Below, one piece after another: positions 1 through 7,921 of a stretch of 64,000 nucleotides of DNA. A program made the position numbers and the translations under genes. The DNA is from Catellatospora paridis (GTDB lineage Bacteria; Actinomycetota; Actinomycetes; Mycobacteriales; Micromonosporaceae), in assembly GCF_009720365.1 (NCBI RefSeq), contig NZ_ML769312.1, positions 806,001 through 870,000 of the forward strand, read 5' to 3'. The notes under the pieces were generated by a model. It was given only the letters and a program-made list of their open reading frames with translations. It had not been told where the DNA came from and searched no databases. How positions within the stretch are numbered: the stretch's first letter is position 1; each line of letters starts with the position of its first letter.

Positions 1-1008
1 TCCGCGTGGACCGGCATCCCGGTGTCCCGGCTGCAGGAGGGCGAGCGCCAGAAGCTGCTGCGCCTCGACGAGATCCTGCACGAACGCGTCATCGGCCAGG
101 ACGAAGCCGTCCAGGTCGTCGCCGACGCCATCATCCGCGCCCGCTCCGGCATCAAGGACCCGACCCGGCCCATCGGATCGTTCATCTTCCTCGGCCCCAC
201 CGGCGTCGGCAAGACCGAACTCGCCAAGACCCTCGCCGCGGCCCTGTTCGACTCCGAGGACAACATCGTCCGCCTCGACATGAGCGAATACCAGGAACGC
301 CACACCGTCAGCCGGCTCGTCGGCGCGCCGCCCGGCTACGTCGGCTACGAGGAGGGCGGCCAGCTCACCGAGGCCGTACGCCGCAAGCCGTACTCCGTGG
401 TGCTGTTCGACGAGATCGAGAAGGCACACACCGACGTGTTCAACACGCTGCTGCAGGTCCTCGACGACGGCCGGATCACCGACTCGCAGGGCCGCACCGT
501 CGACTTCCGCAACACCGTCATCATCATGACCTCCAACATCGGTGCCGAGTATCTGCTGGAAGGGTCCGATGCCGACATCTCCGAGCAGGCCCGTGCGAAG
601 GTGCTCGGCGAGCTGCGCGGGCACTTCCGGCCGGAGTTCCTCAACCGCGTCGACGACATCGTGCTGTTCCACCGGCTGACGCTGCCGCAGATCGAGAAGA
701 TCGTCGACCTGCAGTTCGAGGACCTGCGCCAGCGCCTGGGCGAACGCCGGATCAGCCTCGACCTCACCGAGGACGCCCGCAAGCTCATCGCCGAGCACGG
801 CTTCGACCCCGTCTACGGCGCGCGGCCGCTGCGCCGCTACATCGCCCATGAGGTCGAGACCCGGATCGGCCGCGCCATCATCGCCGGCGACCTGCGCGAG
901 GACGCCGTGATCCACGTCGGCGTGCGCGACGGCGAATTGGCGGTAACCTTCGACGCGGCACCGGCTTCGCAGCTGGCGGAGGCGGGCGCGGGAACGGGAG
1001 CTCGATGA
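1..1008 (+). CDS. clpB: ATP-dependent disaggregase ClpB, C-terminal part (5' end outside window)
   Basis: This is the last 335 residues of a Hsp100/Clp protein; the open frame runs off the left edge. Visible in order are the end of the middle region, the second AAA+ module with Walker A GPTGVGKT (about residues 65-72 of the fragment), the pore-loop segment [13 protein letters not shown], Walker [12 protein letters not shown], the sensor-1 stretch [12 protein letters not shown], and the ClpB/D2-small C-terminal domain with the sensor-2 motif GARPLRR. In the family these hexamers thread aggregated proteins through the pore together with DnaK. The uninterrupted module and lack of a ClpP-loop motif fit ClpB rather than ClpC. 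It overlaps the following thioredoxin gene by ATGA, so the two are probably co-translated. Confidence 0.95.
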   Translation, partial: SAWTGIPVSRLQEGERQKLLRLDEILHERVIGQDEAVQVVADAIIRARSGIKDPTRPIGSFIFLGPTGVGKTELAKTLAAALFDSEDNIVRLDMSEYQERHTVSRLVGAPPGYVGYEEGGQLTEAVRRKPYSVVLFDEIEKAHTDVFNTLLQVLDDGRITDSQGRTVDFRNTVIIMTSNIGAEYLLEGSDADISEQARAKVLGELRGHFRPEFLNRVDDIVLFHRLTLPQIEKIVDLQFEDLRQRLGERRISLDLTEDARKLIAEHGFDPVYGARPLRRYIAHEVETRIGRAIIAGDLREDAVIHVGVRDGELAVTFDAAPASQLAEAGAGTGAR

Positions 1009-1466
1009 TGGCACAGGCACCGCAGCAGGACACCCGGGCCGACCTGGTCGCCTGCCCGCACTGCGGCAAGCGCAACCGGCTGCGCGCCGCCGCCGCGGGG
1101 ATCGCCCGCTGCGGGAGCTGCCGCGGCATGCTGCCGTGGCTGACCGAGGCCACCGACCGCGACTTCGACGCCGTGGTCGTGCGCTCGTCGCTGCCGGTGC
1201 TGCTGGACCTGTGGGCGCCGTGGTGCGGGCCCTGCCGGATGGTCGCGCCGGGCGTGGAGAAGGCCGCGCAGGTGTACGCCGGAAGGTTGAAGGTCGTCAA
1301 GGTCAATGTGGACGATTCGCCGGAGACGGCAGCCCGTTACCAGGCCCAGTCGATCCCGCTGCTGCTCCTGCTGAACGGCGGCGAGGTGGTGGCCCGGCAG
1401 CTCGGCGCGGTCCCGCCGGACGCGCTGCTGCAGTGGGTGGAGCGCTCGCTGCCCGCGGCGAAGTGA
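1005..1466 (+). CDS. Thioredoxin with N-terminal zinc ribbon (Trx2/TrxC type)
   Basis: A 153-residue thioredoxin. An N-terminal extension carries two CxxC pairs (CPHC near residues 17-20 and CGSC near 36-39), as in the zinc-binding TrxC/Trx2 group. The thioredoxin fold follows, with active site WCGPC and the cis-proline in QSIPLLLL. It should reduce protein disulfides in the cytoplasm. ATG at 1005 overlaps the clpB stop; ATG 1008 is an alternative that sits at better distance from GGGAG at 996-1000. Coupling to clpB links thiol repair with disaggregation. This is inferred from gene order only. Confidence 0.92.
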   Translation: MMAQAPQQDTRADLVACPHCGKRNRLRAAAAGIARCGSCRGMLPWLTEATDRDFDAVVVRSSLPVLLDLWAPWCGPCRMVAPGVEKAAQVYAGRLKVVKVNVDDSPETAARYQAQSIPLLLLLNGGEVVARQLGAVPPDALLQWVERSLPAAK

Positions 1467-1494
1467 CGCCGCAGGCCGGCACCGGCCCGCCGCA

Positions 1495-1527
1495 CGGATG
1501 AGGTGGCGGGCCTCGCCACCTCATCCG
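1495..1527. terminator. Bidirectional hairpin terminator
   Basis: A perfect 14-bp stem (1495-1508 with 1514-1527) with a 5-nt loop lies between the convergent thioredoxin and hydrolase genes. There is no U-tract, as is usual for GC-rich actinobacterial terminators. Confidence 0.75.
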
Positions 1528-1544
1528 GCGCAGGACCCGAGAGC

Positions 1545-2333
1545 CTAGCGCGACAGCCAGTCGGTGACGATGGCGTCGACCTGCGCAGCGTGCGCGGTCT
1601 GCGGGGCGGCTTCGAGGCCGGGCTCCTCGGCCAGCGCATGGCCCATACCGGGGATCGCGACCAGCGACGATCCTTCCGGCAGTGCCGCCCACAACCGCTG
1701 CGCCGGGTCGCGGAAGCCTTCCCGGTCGTCCTCGTCGCCGATCACCATCAGCAGCGGGCGCTCGATCTCCGCGGCGCGGGCCACGAAGTCCAGCCGGTCC
1801 GCGACGGCACGGCTCTCGTCGGTCCAGGCGTACGGCATCCCGAACATCCGCGAGTTCGCGTCGACCAGGGCCGACAGCTGGACCGCGGGGCTGACCAGCG
1901 CCACCCGCTCGACCTCCACGGCCGTCTCGGTCAGCAGCCGCAGCGCCGTCATCGACCCGATCGACCCGCCCACCACGCTGAGCGGGCCGTGGGCGTCCAG
2001 CAGCGAGCGCAGCTCGGCCAGCGCGGCCGGGAACTCCGCGACCGCCTGCCGGGTCAGCGGCTCGAACACGTTCATCACCGCGTCCTCCATGGCGAGCTTC
2101 ATCAGCGCCTCCGGGCCGCCGGGCAGCATCCGGTCGCCGGTCATCGGCAGGCCCAGGTACACCCGCCAGGCGTGCAGTCCGTTCAGGGGCAGGGCGGCGG
2201 CCATGGCGACCTCGCTGCGCGGCGGGTCGAGCAGGTGCCACGCCACGACCAGCGGCGCGTCCGGGGTCGGGTCGGCGGGCGGCAGGGCGATGTACGGCAC
2301 TCCGGCCGCGGTTCCTCTGAGCGTCATGTCCAC
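1545..2333 (-). CDS. Alpha/beta hydrolase of unknown substrate
   Basis: A 262-residue cytoplasmic protein without signal peptide. A nucleophile elbow GGSIGS places the probable serine at residue 124. A late acidic turn (GDEDD, near 200) and a final GMGH (near 236) complete a catalytic triad pattern. No acid or alcohol specificity can be read from the sequence. The start could be GTG 2333 or ATG 2327; neither has a strong ribosome-binding site. It is divergent from a LysR-type regulator 84 bp away, and a perfect palindrome lies between them, so it is the likely target of that regulator. Confidence 0.85.
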   Translation of the reverse strand: MDMTLRGTAAGVPYIALPPADPTPDAPLVVAWHLLDPPRSEVAMAAALPLNGLHAWRVYLGLPMTGDRMLPGGPEALMKLAMEDAVMNVFEPLTRQAVAEFPAALAELRSLLDAHGPLSVVGGSIGSMTALRLLTETAVEVERVALVSPAVQLSALVDANSRMFGMPYAWTDESRAVADRLDFVARAAEIERPLLMVIGDEDDREGFRDPAQRLWAALPEGSSLVAIPGMGHALAEEPGLEAAPQTAHAAQVDAIVTDWLSR

Positions 2334-2383
2334 CAGTCAAGCCCGCCGGCCGCCCGGCGTCGAACAACTGTACCGATCTATTG

Positions 2384-2400
2384 GACAACCGTTGGTTGTC
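2384..2400. promoter_or_regulatory. Perfect 7-3-7 palindrome, probable LysR operator
   Basis: GACAACC-GTT-GGTTGTC lies 17 nt before the GTG start of the LysR gene and 50 bp from the divergent hydrolase start. The place and symmetry suit a LysR-type autoregulatory site. The assignment to this regulator is inferred from position. Confidence 0.6.
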
Positions 2401-2417
2401 AGGCCAGGCTGTGCCCT

Positions 2418-3374
2418 GTGGATCTCGATCTAGCCCAGGTTCGGGCGTTCGTGCGCGCCGCCGACGAGCTGCACTTCGGCCGCGCCGCCGCCGCGCTGTA
2501 CCTCACCCAGCAGGCCCTGTCCAAACGGGTGCGGCGGCTGGAGGAGACGGTCGGCGCCACGCTGTTCGTACGCGGGCGCGGGCCCGTCGAGCTGACCGGG
2601 GCCGGGGTGAGGTTCCTGCCGCACGCCAGGGAGCTGCTGGTGCTCGCCGCTACGGCGGCCCGGTCGGTGCGCGGCGAGCCGCTGCCGCTGAAGGTGGACG
2701 TGTGGGGGCCGGTGCACCGGCCGCTGAGCCTGCTCGGCGAGCTGGTGTCGGCGTACCCGGACCTGCTGCTGGAGCTGAGCATGCGCCGCAGCCTCGGCTC
2801 GGCGCTGGACGCGGTGGCCCGCGGCGACCTCGACGTCGCCTGGGGACGGACGCACGACCTGGGCCGCCCCTGGCCCGCCGGGCTGCGGCGGCGGTTGGTG
2901 TGCCTGGAACCGATCGCGGTCGGGGTGCTCGCCGGGCATCCGCTCGCCGAGGCCACCGAACTCGGCGCGTCCGAGCTGCGCGAGTACGGCCTGTGGATCC
3001 CGTTCGAGGACCGGCCGCCGGAGCTGACCGGGCTGCTGCGCGCGTACGCGGCCGCCCTGGACGTACCGATCACGGGCACCGCGCTCAACCTGGGGGTCGA
3101 GCACACGATCGCCGACCTGCGCCGTCATCCGCGCCGGGTCACCCCGCTGGGCGCGTGGTGGCAGCTGCCCGCTGACGTCGTCCGGATCCCGCTGCGCCCG
3201 ACGCCGTACCTGCCCTGGTCGGTGGTCTGGCGGGCCGACAACCCGCACCCGCTGCTCCCCCGGCTGCTCAAGCTGCTGCCGGGGCCGGGCACGGTCCGGT
3301 TCGACCCGGACCGCGACTGGCTGCCCGAACCGGACCGCGCCGACCTGCCCCGCACCGCCGTGCGCGCGGCGTGA
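2418..3374 (+). CDS. LysR-family transcriptional regulator
   Basis: A 318-residue protein with a typical N-terminal LysR winged helix-turn-helix (about residues 1-60: LAQVRAFVRAADELHF, then ALYLTQQALSKRVRRLEE). A substrate-binding domain of the periplasmic-binding-protein fold fills residues 85-300. The frame is open far upstream, but the GTG at 2418 is where LysR homology begins and it follows the palindrome at 2384-2400. It probably controls itself and the divergent hydrolase. The effector is unknown. Confidence 0.88.
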   Translation: MDLDLAQVRAFVRAADELHFGRAAAALYLTQQALSKRVRRLEETVGATLFVRGRGPVELTGAGVRFLPHARELLVLAATAARSVRGEPLPLKVDVWGPVHRPLSLLGELVSAYPDLLLELSMRRSLGSALDAVARGDLDVAWGRTHDLGRPWPAGLRRRLVCLEPIAVGVLAGHPLAEATELGASELREYGLWIPFEDRPPELTGLLRAYAAALDVPITGTALNLGVEHTIADLRRHPRRVTPLGAWWQLPADVVRIPLRPTPYLPWSVVWRADNPHPLLPRLLKLLPGPGTVRFDPDRDWLPEPDRADLPRTAVRAA

Positions 3375-3384
3375 TCGGCACACT

Positions 3385-3407
3385 ATACAGATTGACTGTA
3401 TATACAG
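3385..3407. promoter_or_regulatory. Overlapping palindromes, probable PadR operator
   Basis: CTGTATATACAG at 3396-3407 is a perfect 12-bp palindrome. ATACAG (3385-3390) and CTGTAT (3396-3401) form a second inverted repeat with a 5-nt spacer. The block lies 19 nt before the PadR start in an AT-rich patch likely to hold the promoter, so autorepression is likely. Confidence 0.6.
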
Positions 3408-3425
3408 ACCGTCTATATTGCTGTC

Positions 3426-3767
3426 ATGACGATGCAGGAACCCACGTTCTTCATCCTGACCGCCCTGGTCCGCTCCCCCTTGCACGGATACGGCGTCATG
3501 CAGGCCGTCGAGCAGCTGTCCGGCGGGCGGGTCGCCCTGAAGGCGGGCACGCTCTACGCCGCCCTGGAGCGGCTGACCGCGACCGGGCTGATCGTCGTGG
3601 ACCGCGAGGAGGCCGTGGCCGGGCGGCTGCGCCGCTACTACGTGCTGTCCGACGACGGCCGCGCGGCGCTGGAGGCCGCGGTGGAGCGGATGCGCTCCGA
3701 CGCGACCGTCGCCGCGACCCGCCTGCGGGAGGCGTTCGGTTTCGGCGCGGCGGTGCGGCATGCCTGA
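3426..3767 (+). CDS. PadR-family transcriptional repressor (short, subfamily 1)
   Basis: A 113-residue winged-helix protein starting with the PadR hallmark of a hydrophobic helix and LHGYGVMQAVE, followed by LKAGTLYAALERL, the recognition helix. A beta-wing (RRYYVLSDDGRAALE) and one dimerisation helix follow. It lacks the long C-terminal domain of larger PadR proteins. It overlaps the next gene by 8 bp, the usual pairing of such regulators with a membrane protein in actinobacteria. It probably represses its own operon through the palindromes upstream. Confidence 0.92.
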   Translation: MTMQEPTFFILTALVRSPLHGYGVMQAVEQLSGGRVALKAGTLYAALERLTATGLIVVDREEAVAGRLRRYYVLSDDGRAALEAAVERMRSDATVAATRLREAFGFGAAVRHA

Positions 3768-4842
3768 GCAGGACCAACTCGAACGCTCCTACCGCCGCCT
3801 CTTGCGCGCCTACCCCGGCCACTACCGCCGCGAACGCGGGCTGGAGATCCTCACCACACTGCTGGACGCGGCCAAGCCGGGACAGGTCCGGGCGACGCGC
3901 GACGACGCGGCACACCTGATCCTGTCCGGACTGCGGTTCCGCCTCGTGCCGCCAGGCTGGGCTGCCAAGGTCGCGGCGGGCGTCGCGGCGCTGTGGCTGG
4001 CGACCGTGCTCAGCGGTATCGGCGCGTACCTCGCCTGGGGCTCCTCGTCGGCCGATCCGCACGTCCTCGACGATCCCAAGCTCGCGGCCCTCGCCGACGC
4101 GCTCGTCGGCCGGCCACCGACCTTGATCACATCGGACGACAGCGACCTGCTCGTACTCACCCTGAACTACCGGGGCAGGATGTTCTACGACCTCGACGCG
4201 GAAGCACTGCCCGGGGTGAAGCCGGCGCCGGCCGACCATAACCGCGCCTATGAGTTCGAGACGACCCGTGGCGTCCTGGACGACGCACACCGGCGGCTGC
4301 GGGCCGACGGCTGGCAGACCGGTGCCATCACCGGGCCGGACCGTGGCCGCGGCACGTTCTGGGCCACCCGCGACGGACTACTGCTACGCATGGCGGAGGT
4401 GCGCTCCAGTCGTGGGCCGTCGTCGGCGAATGTGGACATCTACCCCGTCGAGCCGAGTGGTGTGCCCGCCGGTGCGCTCGCCGGGTTCGCCGTCGGACTG
4501 CTCCTGGCCTGGCCGGTGATGACCTCGCTGGCCCACCGCTGCCTGCGTGTCCCGAACCGGGACCGGCTGCTGGTCCTCCTGTTCGGACTGCCGGCCCTGC
4601 TCGCCTGCTTCGCGAACGCGTTGGACAACGTGGTGAGCACGGCGGTGAGGGGCTCAGGCAGCGTGCTGCTCGCCGTCGACCACATCTATCCATTGGCCAA
4701 CCTGGTCGCGAGCCCGCTGGCCGCGACCATGATCACGGTCGGCCTGGCGGGCTGTGTCGCCGTCCTCGTCATCGTGCCGTGGCATCGACGACACTTGCGA
4801 ATCGGCGCGGCGTCACCGAACCCGGCGGTCGCCAGGGGCTGA
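3760..4842 (+). CDS. PadR-coupled membrane protein of unknown function
   Basis: A 360-residue protein. Its N-terminal motif YRRLLRAYPGHYRRERGLEIL is seen in many actinobacterial proteins encoded next to PadR regulators. A TM helix follows near residues 67-90, then an extracytoplasmic domain of about 150 residues, then four hydrophobic segments (about 235-345). No catalytic motif is recognised. It is translationally coupled to the PadR gene and is very likely the controlled product. It could be a stress-related envelope protein, but the sequence does not show this. Confidence 0.8.
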   Translation: MPEQDQLERSYRRLLRAYPGHYRRERGLEILTTLLDAAKPGQVRATRDDAAHLILSGLRFRLVPPGWAAKVAAGVAALWLATVLSGIGAYLAWGSSSADPHVLDDPKLAALADALVGRPPTLITSDDSDLLVLTLNYRGRMFYDLDAEALPGVKPAPADHNRAYEFETTRGVLDDAHRRLRADGWQTGAITGPDRGRGTFWATRDGLLLRMAEVRSSRGPSSANVDIYPVEPSGVPAGALAGFAVGLLLAWPVMTSLAHRCLRVPNRDRLLVLLFGLPALLACFANALDNVVSTAVRGSGSVLLAVDHIYPLANLVASPLAATMITVGLAGCVAVLVIVPWHRRHLRIGAASPNPAVARG

Positions 4843-4901
4843 ATCGGGCCCCAGGGCCGCACGCGTCAAGCAAGCGGGCAGCCCCGGTCCGGGCACCGCT
4901 G

Positions 4902-5657
4902 TCAGACAGTCAGCTCGGCCAGCAGGCGGGCGCGGACGCCGTCCGGGTCGGGGCGGCCGGAATGCCAGGTGCAGGCGAGGTCGACGGCGGCGACCCGACC
5001 GGTGGCGCGCACCCGGCGCGCGGCCGCGACCACCCCTGCCGTCGTGGGGCCGCCGCGTACCGGGAACCGCAGGTCCGGCAGCTCCGCCGCGTCGATCACG
5101 TCGAGGTCGAGGTGCAGCACCAGCGGGCCGGGCGGCAGCATTGCCTCGTCCAGCTCGTCGACGCCGCAGCGGCGTACGGCGGAGGTGGCCAGGTAGTCGG
5201 CCTCCGGCGGGTCCAGGTCGCGGGCGTCGACGAGCAGTGCCCGGTCCTCGGCCAGCGGGCGCAGGCCCAGCCGTTGCGAGATCAGCTCCGGCCGGTAGCC
5301 GACGAGGATCCGCAGCGGCATGCCGCCGACATAGCCTGACGCGGTCGTCTCCAGGGTCTGCACGTCGCCGTGCGCGTCGAACCAGACGATGCCCGCGTCC
5401 ACACCGGCCTGCTGCAGGCCCGCCATGGTGCCGAGTGACACGGTGCAGTCGCCGGACACCACCGTCGGCGTCTCGCCGCCCTGCACGCACTGCGCGACCT
5501 GCCGGGCGACCGGCTCGTAGAGGTGGCCGAGCCGCGACCACACGTCCCCGCCGGGAAGTTGCTCGGTCACCGTCCTGACGGCATGGCCTTCGGGCAGCGG
5601 GAAGTCGTGATCGGGCAGTCGCTCGTCGAGGTGGTACGGCACGAAGATGATCGTCAC
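4902..5657 (-). CDS. Arginase/agmatinase-superfamily protein with altered first metal ligand
   Basis: A 251-residue ureohydrolase-fold protein. The metal motifs are recognisable as WFDAHGD and LDLDVID. The first motif, normally GGDH, reads SGDC, so the histidine ligand is replaced by cysteine. In the family a dinuclear Mn site hydrolyses guanidino or amidino groups. Whether this variant keeps that chemistry or uses another metal cannot be told from sequence. The GTG start overlaps the TetR stop (GTGA), so it is the second gene of a TetR-arginase operon. Confidence 0.83.
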   Translation of the reverse strand: MTIIFVPYHLDERLPDHDFPLPEGHAVRTVTEQLPGGDVWSRLGHLYEPVARQVAQCVQGGETPTVVSGDCTVSLGTMAGLQQAGVDAGIVWFDAHGDVQTLETTASGYVGGMPLRILVGYRPELISQRLGLRPLAEDRALLVDARDLDPPEADYLATSAVRRCGVDELDEAMLPPGPLVLHLDLDVIDAAELPDLRFPVRGGPTTAGVVAAARRVRATGRVAAVDLACTWHSGRPDPDGVRARLLAELTV

Positions 5658-6313
5658 GGAGCCACGGTACCGGCGGCGTCCGGCTCTGTACGGCTGCCGT
5701 CCACGTGGTGGTCCCCGCCGAACAGCCGGTCGAGGTGGTACGTGAGGATCGCGAGCGCCGCGTCGCCGTCCCGCTGACCGCCGAGCACGCTGGAGCCGAG
5801 GCCGTTGGTCAGCGCCAGCAGTCCCGCGGCGACGGTCGGTGCGTCCAGGCCCGGGTCAACCTGGCCGGTCTGCTGGGCGGCGCGCAGGTGCCCCGCGAGG
5901 AAGCGTTCCAGCGCGTCGGGATAGCTGGTGCCGTGGTCCGCGGCGAGCTGCGGCTCGTCGAGCACCAGCGTGTAGTACGCGGCGTAGGTCCTGGTCAGCC
6001 TGCGGCTCTCCGCGTCGGTGGGCAGGATCGCGGTGAGGGTGCCGTAGACGAGGCTGCGCGGGGTGGGCGGCAGGCCGAGGGCGCGGATGTGGGCCTCCAC
6101 CCGCGCGGACAGCTGCTCGCCGAGGTAGGCCAGCGCGCCGAGCAGCAGTTCCTGCTTGGTGTGGAAGTAGTACTGGACGAGGCGCAGGGAAACCCCGGCC
6201 TCCGCGGCGACCTCGCGCATGCTCGCCGCCTGCAGGCCTCTGGTGCTGGCGATACGCAGCAGGGCCTCGCCGATCTCACGGCGTCGCAGGTCGTGGTCCA
6301 CGCGCTTGGGCAC
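5654..6313 (-). CDS. TetR-family transcriptional regulator
   Basis: A 219-residue protein with an N-terminal TetR helix-turn-helix (residues 8-55: ASMREVAAEAGVSLRLVQYYFHTKQELL) and an all-helical ligand-binding domain. It is the first gene of an operon with the arginase-like gene and diverges from an alpha/beta hydrolase. The 100-bp intergenic region holds a long perfect palindrome. It most likely represses both directions until a ligand is bound. The ligand is unknown. Confidence 0.92.
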   Translation of the reverse strand: MPKRVDHDLRRREIGEALLRIASTRGLQAASMREVAAEAGVSLRLVQYYFHTKQELLLGALAYLGEQLSARVEAHIRALGLPPTPRSLVYGTLTAILPTDAESRRLTRTYAAYYTLVLDEPQLAADHGTSYPDALERFLAGHLRAAQQTGQVDPGLDAPTVAAGLLALTNGLGSSVLGGQRDGDAALAILTYHLDRLFGGDHHVDGSRTEPDAAGTVAP

Positions 6314-6360
6314 GGTGCTCCATCCAGTCAGGCCTGTTCAGTCGGCCTATCATGCACGAC

Positions 6361-6392
6361 AGTTTTGATGATACGCTCGTATCATCAAAACT
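6361..6392. promoter_or_regulatory. Perfect 15-2-15 palindrome, TetR operator
   Basis: AGTTTTGATGATACG and its exact reverse complement are separated by CT. The site sits between the divergent TetR (start 6313) and hydrolase (start 6414) genes in an AT-rich island, so it probably overlaps both promoters. Length and place fit a TetR-family operator. Confidence 0.8.
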
Positions 6393-6413
6393 CGCGGCGA
6401 TCGGAGGCAGCAC

Positions 6414-7334
6414 ATGGCCGAGACTCGGCTCAGTGCGTTCACCAGTGACAACGCGCGCACCAAGTTCTTGGCGGTCTACCAGCGCACGTTCGATCGGGTC
6501 TGGCCCGCCGATCACGATCGCCTGGACGTGCCCACCTCCTTCGGCGTCACCCGGGTGTACCGGACCGGGCGACCCGACGGTGATCCGTTCGTGCTGCTGC
6601 CGGGCGCGGGCGGCAACACGCTGGGGTGGCACCGGCACGTGACGGCATGGGGCAGGCAACGGCCGGTCATCGCGATCGACCCCGTCGGCGAGCCCGGGTG
6701 CTCCACTCAGGACAGGTCCTTCGCGGACGGCCGCGACCTGGCCCACTGGCTCGACGAGGTGCTCGCCGCCCTGTACATCGACCGCGCACACCTCGTGGGC
6801 TGCTCCTACGGCGGCTGGGTCGCCCTGCAGCACCAGCTGCACGCGCCGGGCCGGGCCGCCACGGTCACGCTGCTGGACCCGGCGGGATTCGGCCGGATCA
6901 CCAAACGGTTCATCCTCTGGGTGGTCCTGGGCGGGCTCGCCGGACTGATGCCCCGCCCGCTGCGCCGTCGTGCGGCCGGGTGGCTGCGCAACGCCACGCT
7001 GCTCGACGACGATCTCATGGGCATGGCGCTCGTCTCGACCGGCTTCCGGCGACGGCTGCCCACGCCGCCCCCGCTCACCGACGACGAACTGTGCCAGGTC
7101 ACCGTCCCGACGCTGGCCCTGCTCGGCGAGCGCAGCCAGATGTACGACGCCGCCCAGGTGGCAGCACGCATCCGGGCCCTGATGCCGGCCGCGCACGCCG
7201 AGGTCGTCCCCGACGCCGGACACGACCTGCAGGTGCACAGCCCGCACCTGGTCACCGACCGAACCGCGGAGTTCGCCGCACGGGTCGAGGCCGCGTCCCG
7301 CGCAGCCTCCGAGCGTCCCGCCGAGCCGGCCTGA
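6414..7334 (+). CDS. Alpha/beta hydrolase controlled by the divergent TetR regulator
   Basis: A 306-residue alpha/beta hydrolase fold protein with oxyanion segment LLPGAGGNTLGW (near residues 61-72), nucleophile elbow GCSYGG with serine 131, and late PDAGHD histidine (near 264). It has no signal peptide. A good ribosome-binding site (GGAGG) precedes ATG 6414. The operator at 6361-6392 directly upstream suggests it is induced when the TetR protein binds its ligand, so it may degrade or modify that ligand. The substrate is unknown; such proteins are often annotated only as hydrolases. Confidence 0.87.
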   Translation: MAETRLSAFTSDNARTKFLAVYQRTFDRVWPADHDRLDVPTSFGVTRVYRTGRPDGDPFVLLPGAGGNTLGWHRHVTAWGRQRPVIAIDPVGEPGCSTQDRSFADGRDLAHWLDEVLAALYIDRAHLVGCSYGGWVALQHQLHAPGRAATVTLLDPAGFGRITKRFILWVVLGGLAGLMPRPLRRRAAGWLRNATLLDDDLMGMALVSTGFRRRLPTPPPLTDDELCQVTVPTLALLGERSQMYDAAQVAARIRALMPAAHAEVVPDAGHDLQVHSPHLVTDRTAEFAARVEAASRAASERPAEPA

Positions 7335-7357
7335 CGCAAGCCCCGCAGCCGGTGACC

Positions 7358-7921
7358 TCAGCCGAGGGCGGCGACCAGGCGCTCGCCGTCCGGCCAGGGG
7401 CCGTAGCCGTCGGCCGTCTCGATGTGGCCGGCGTCGCCCGCGTCGTGCAGCTCCGCGCCCCAGTCCGCGGCGTACTGCTCGAACTGGGCAAACGTCGTAT
7501 AGGGATCGGTGCGGCTGGCGACCAGGATCGTGCGGAACGGCAGCGGCTCGCGGGGCACGGTCCCGAAGACGGAATCGGAGGGGCGATCCGGACCTGGCGA
7601 CCATAGAGGGTCGATGTACGGCGGCGTGACCAGCAGCGCGGCGCGCACCGGGCCGACGTGGCGGGCGGCCCAGGCGACCGTGGTGATGCACCCGGCGCTG
7701 TGCGCGATCAGCACCGCGGGTGCGGTGTCGGCCATGACGGCCTCGTGCAGCGCGGCCACCCGCTCCTGCACCGTGTACGGCGGGCCGGGAGGGTACGGCG
7801 CCCACCGGTACTCGGGATGCGCGTCGGCCCAGCGCCGCTGCCAGTGCTCCGGGCGGGGGATGCCACGCCCCGGGACCAGCAGGTGTCGGGCCGCCGGCCG
7901 ATCCTGCCCGCCGCCCGTCAC
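7358..7921 (-). CDS. RBBP9/YdeN-type serine hydrolase
   Basis: A 187-residue small alpha/beta hydrolase. The features are LLVPGRG then an HWQRRW segment, the nucleophile elbow AHSAGC, SRTDPYTTF, and a terminal GDAGHIE. This order is typical of the RBBP9/YdeN (DUF676-like) family. The frame is open further upstream, but GTG at 7921 overlaps the stop of the DUF4419 gene (GTGA), which decides the start. The pair forms an operon. The substrate is unknown. Confidence 0.85.
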   Translation of the reverse strand: MTGGGQDRPAARHLLVPGRGIPRPEHWQRRWADAHPEYRWAPYPPGPPYTVQERVAALHEAVMADTAPAVLIAHSAGCITTVAWAARHVGPVRAALLVTPPYIDPLWSPGPDRPSDSVFGTVPREPLPFRTILVASRTDPYTTFAQFEQYAADWGAELHDAGDAGHIETADGYGPWPDGERLVAALG

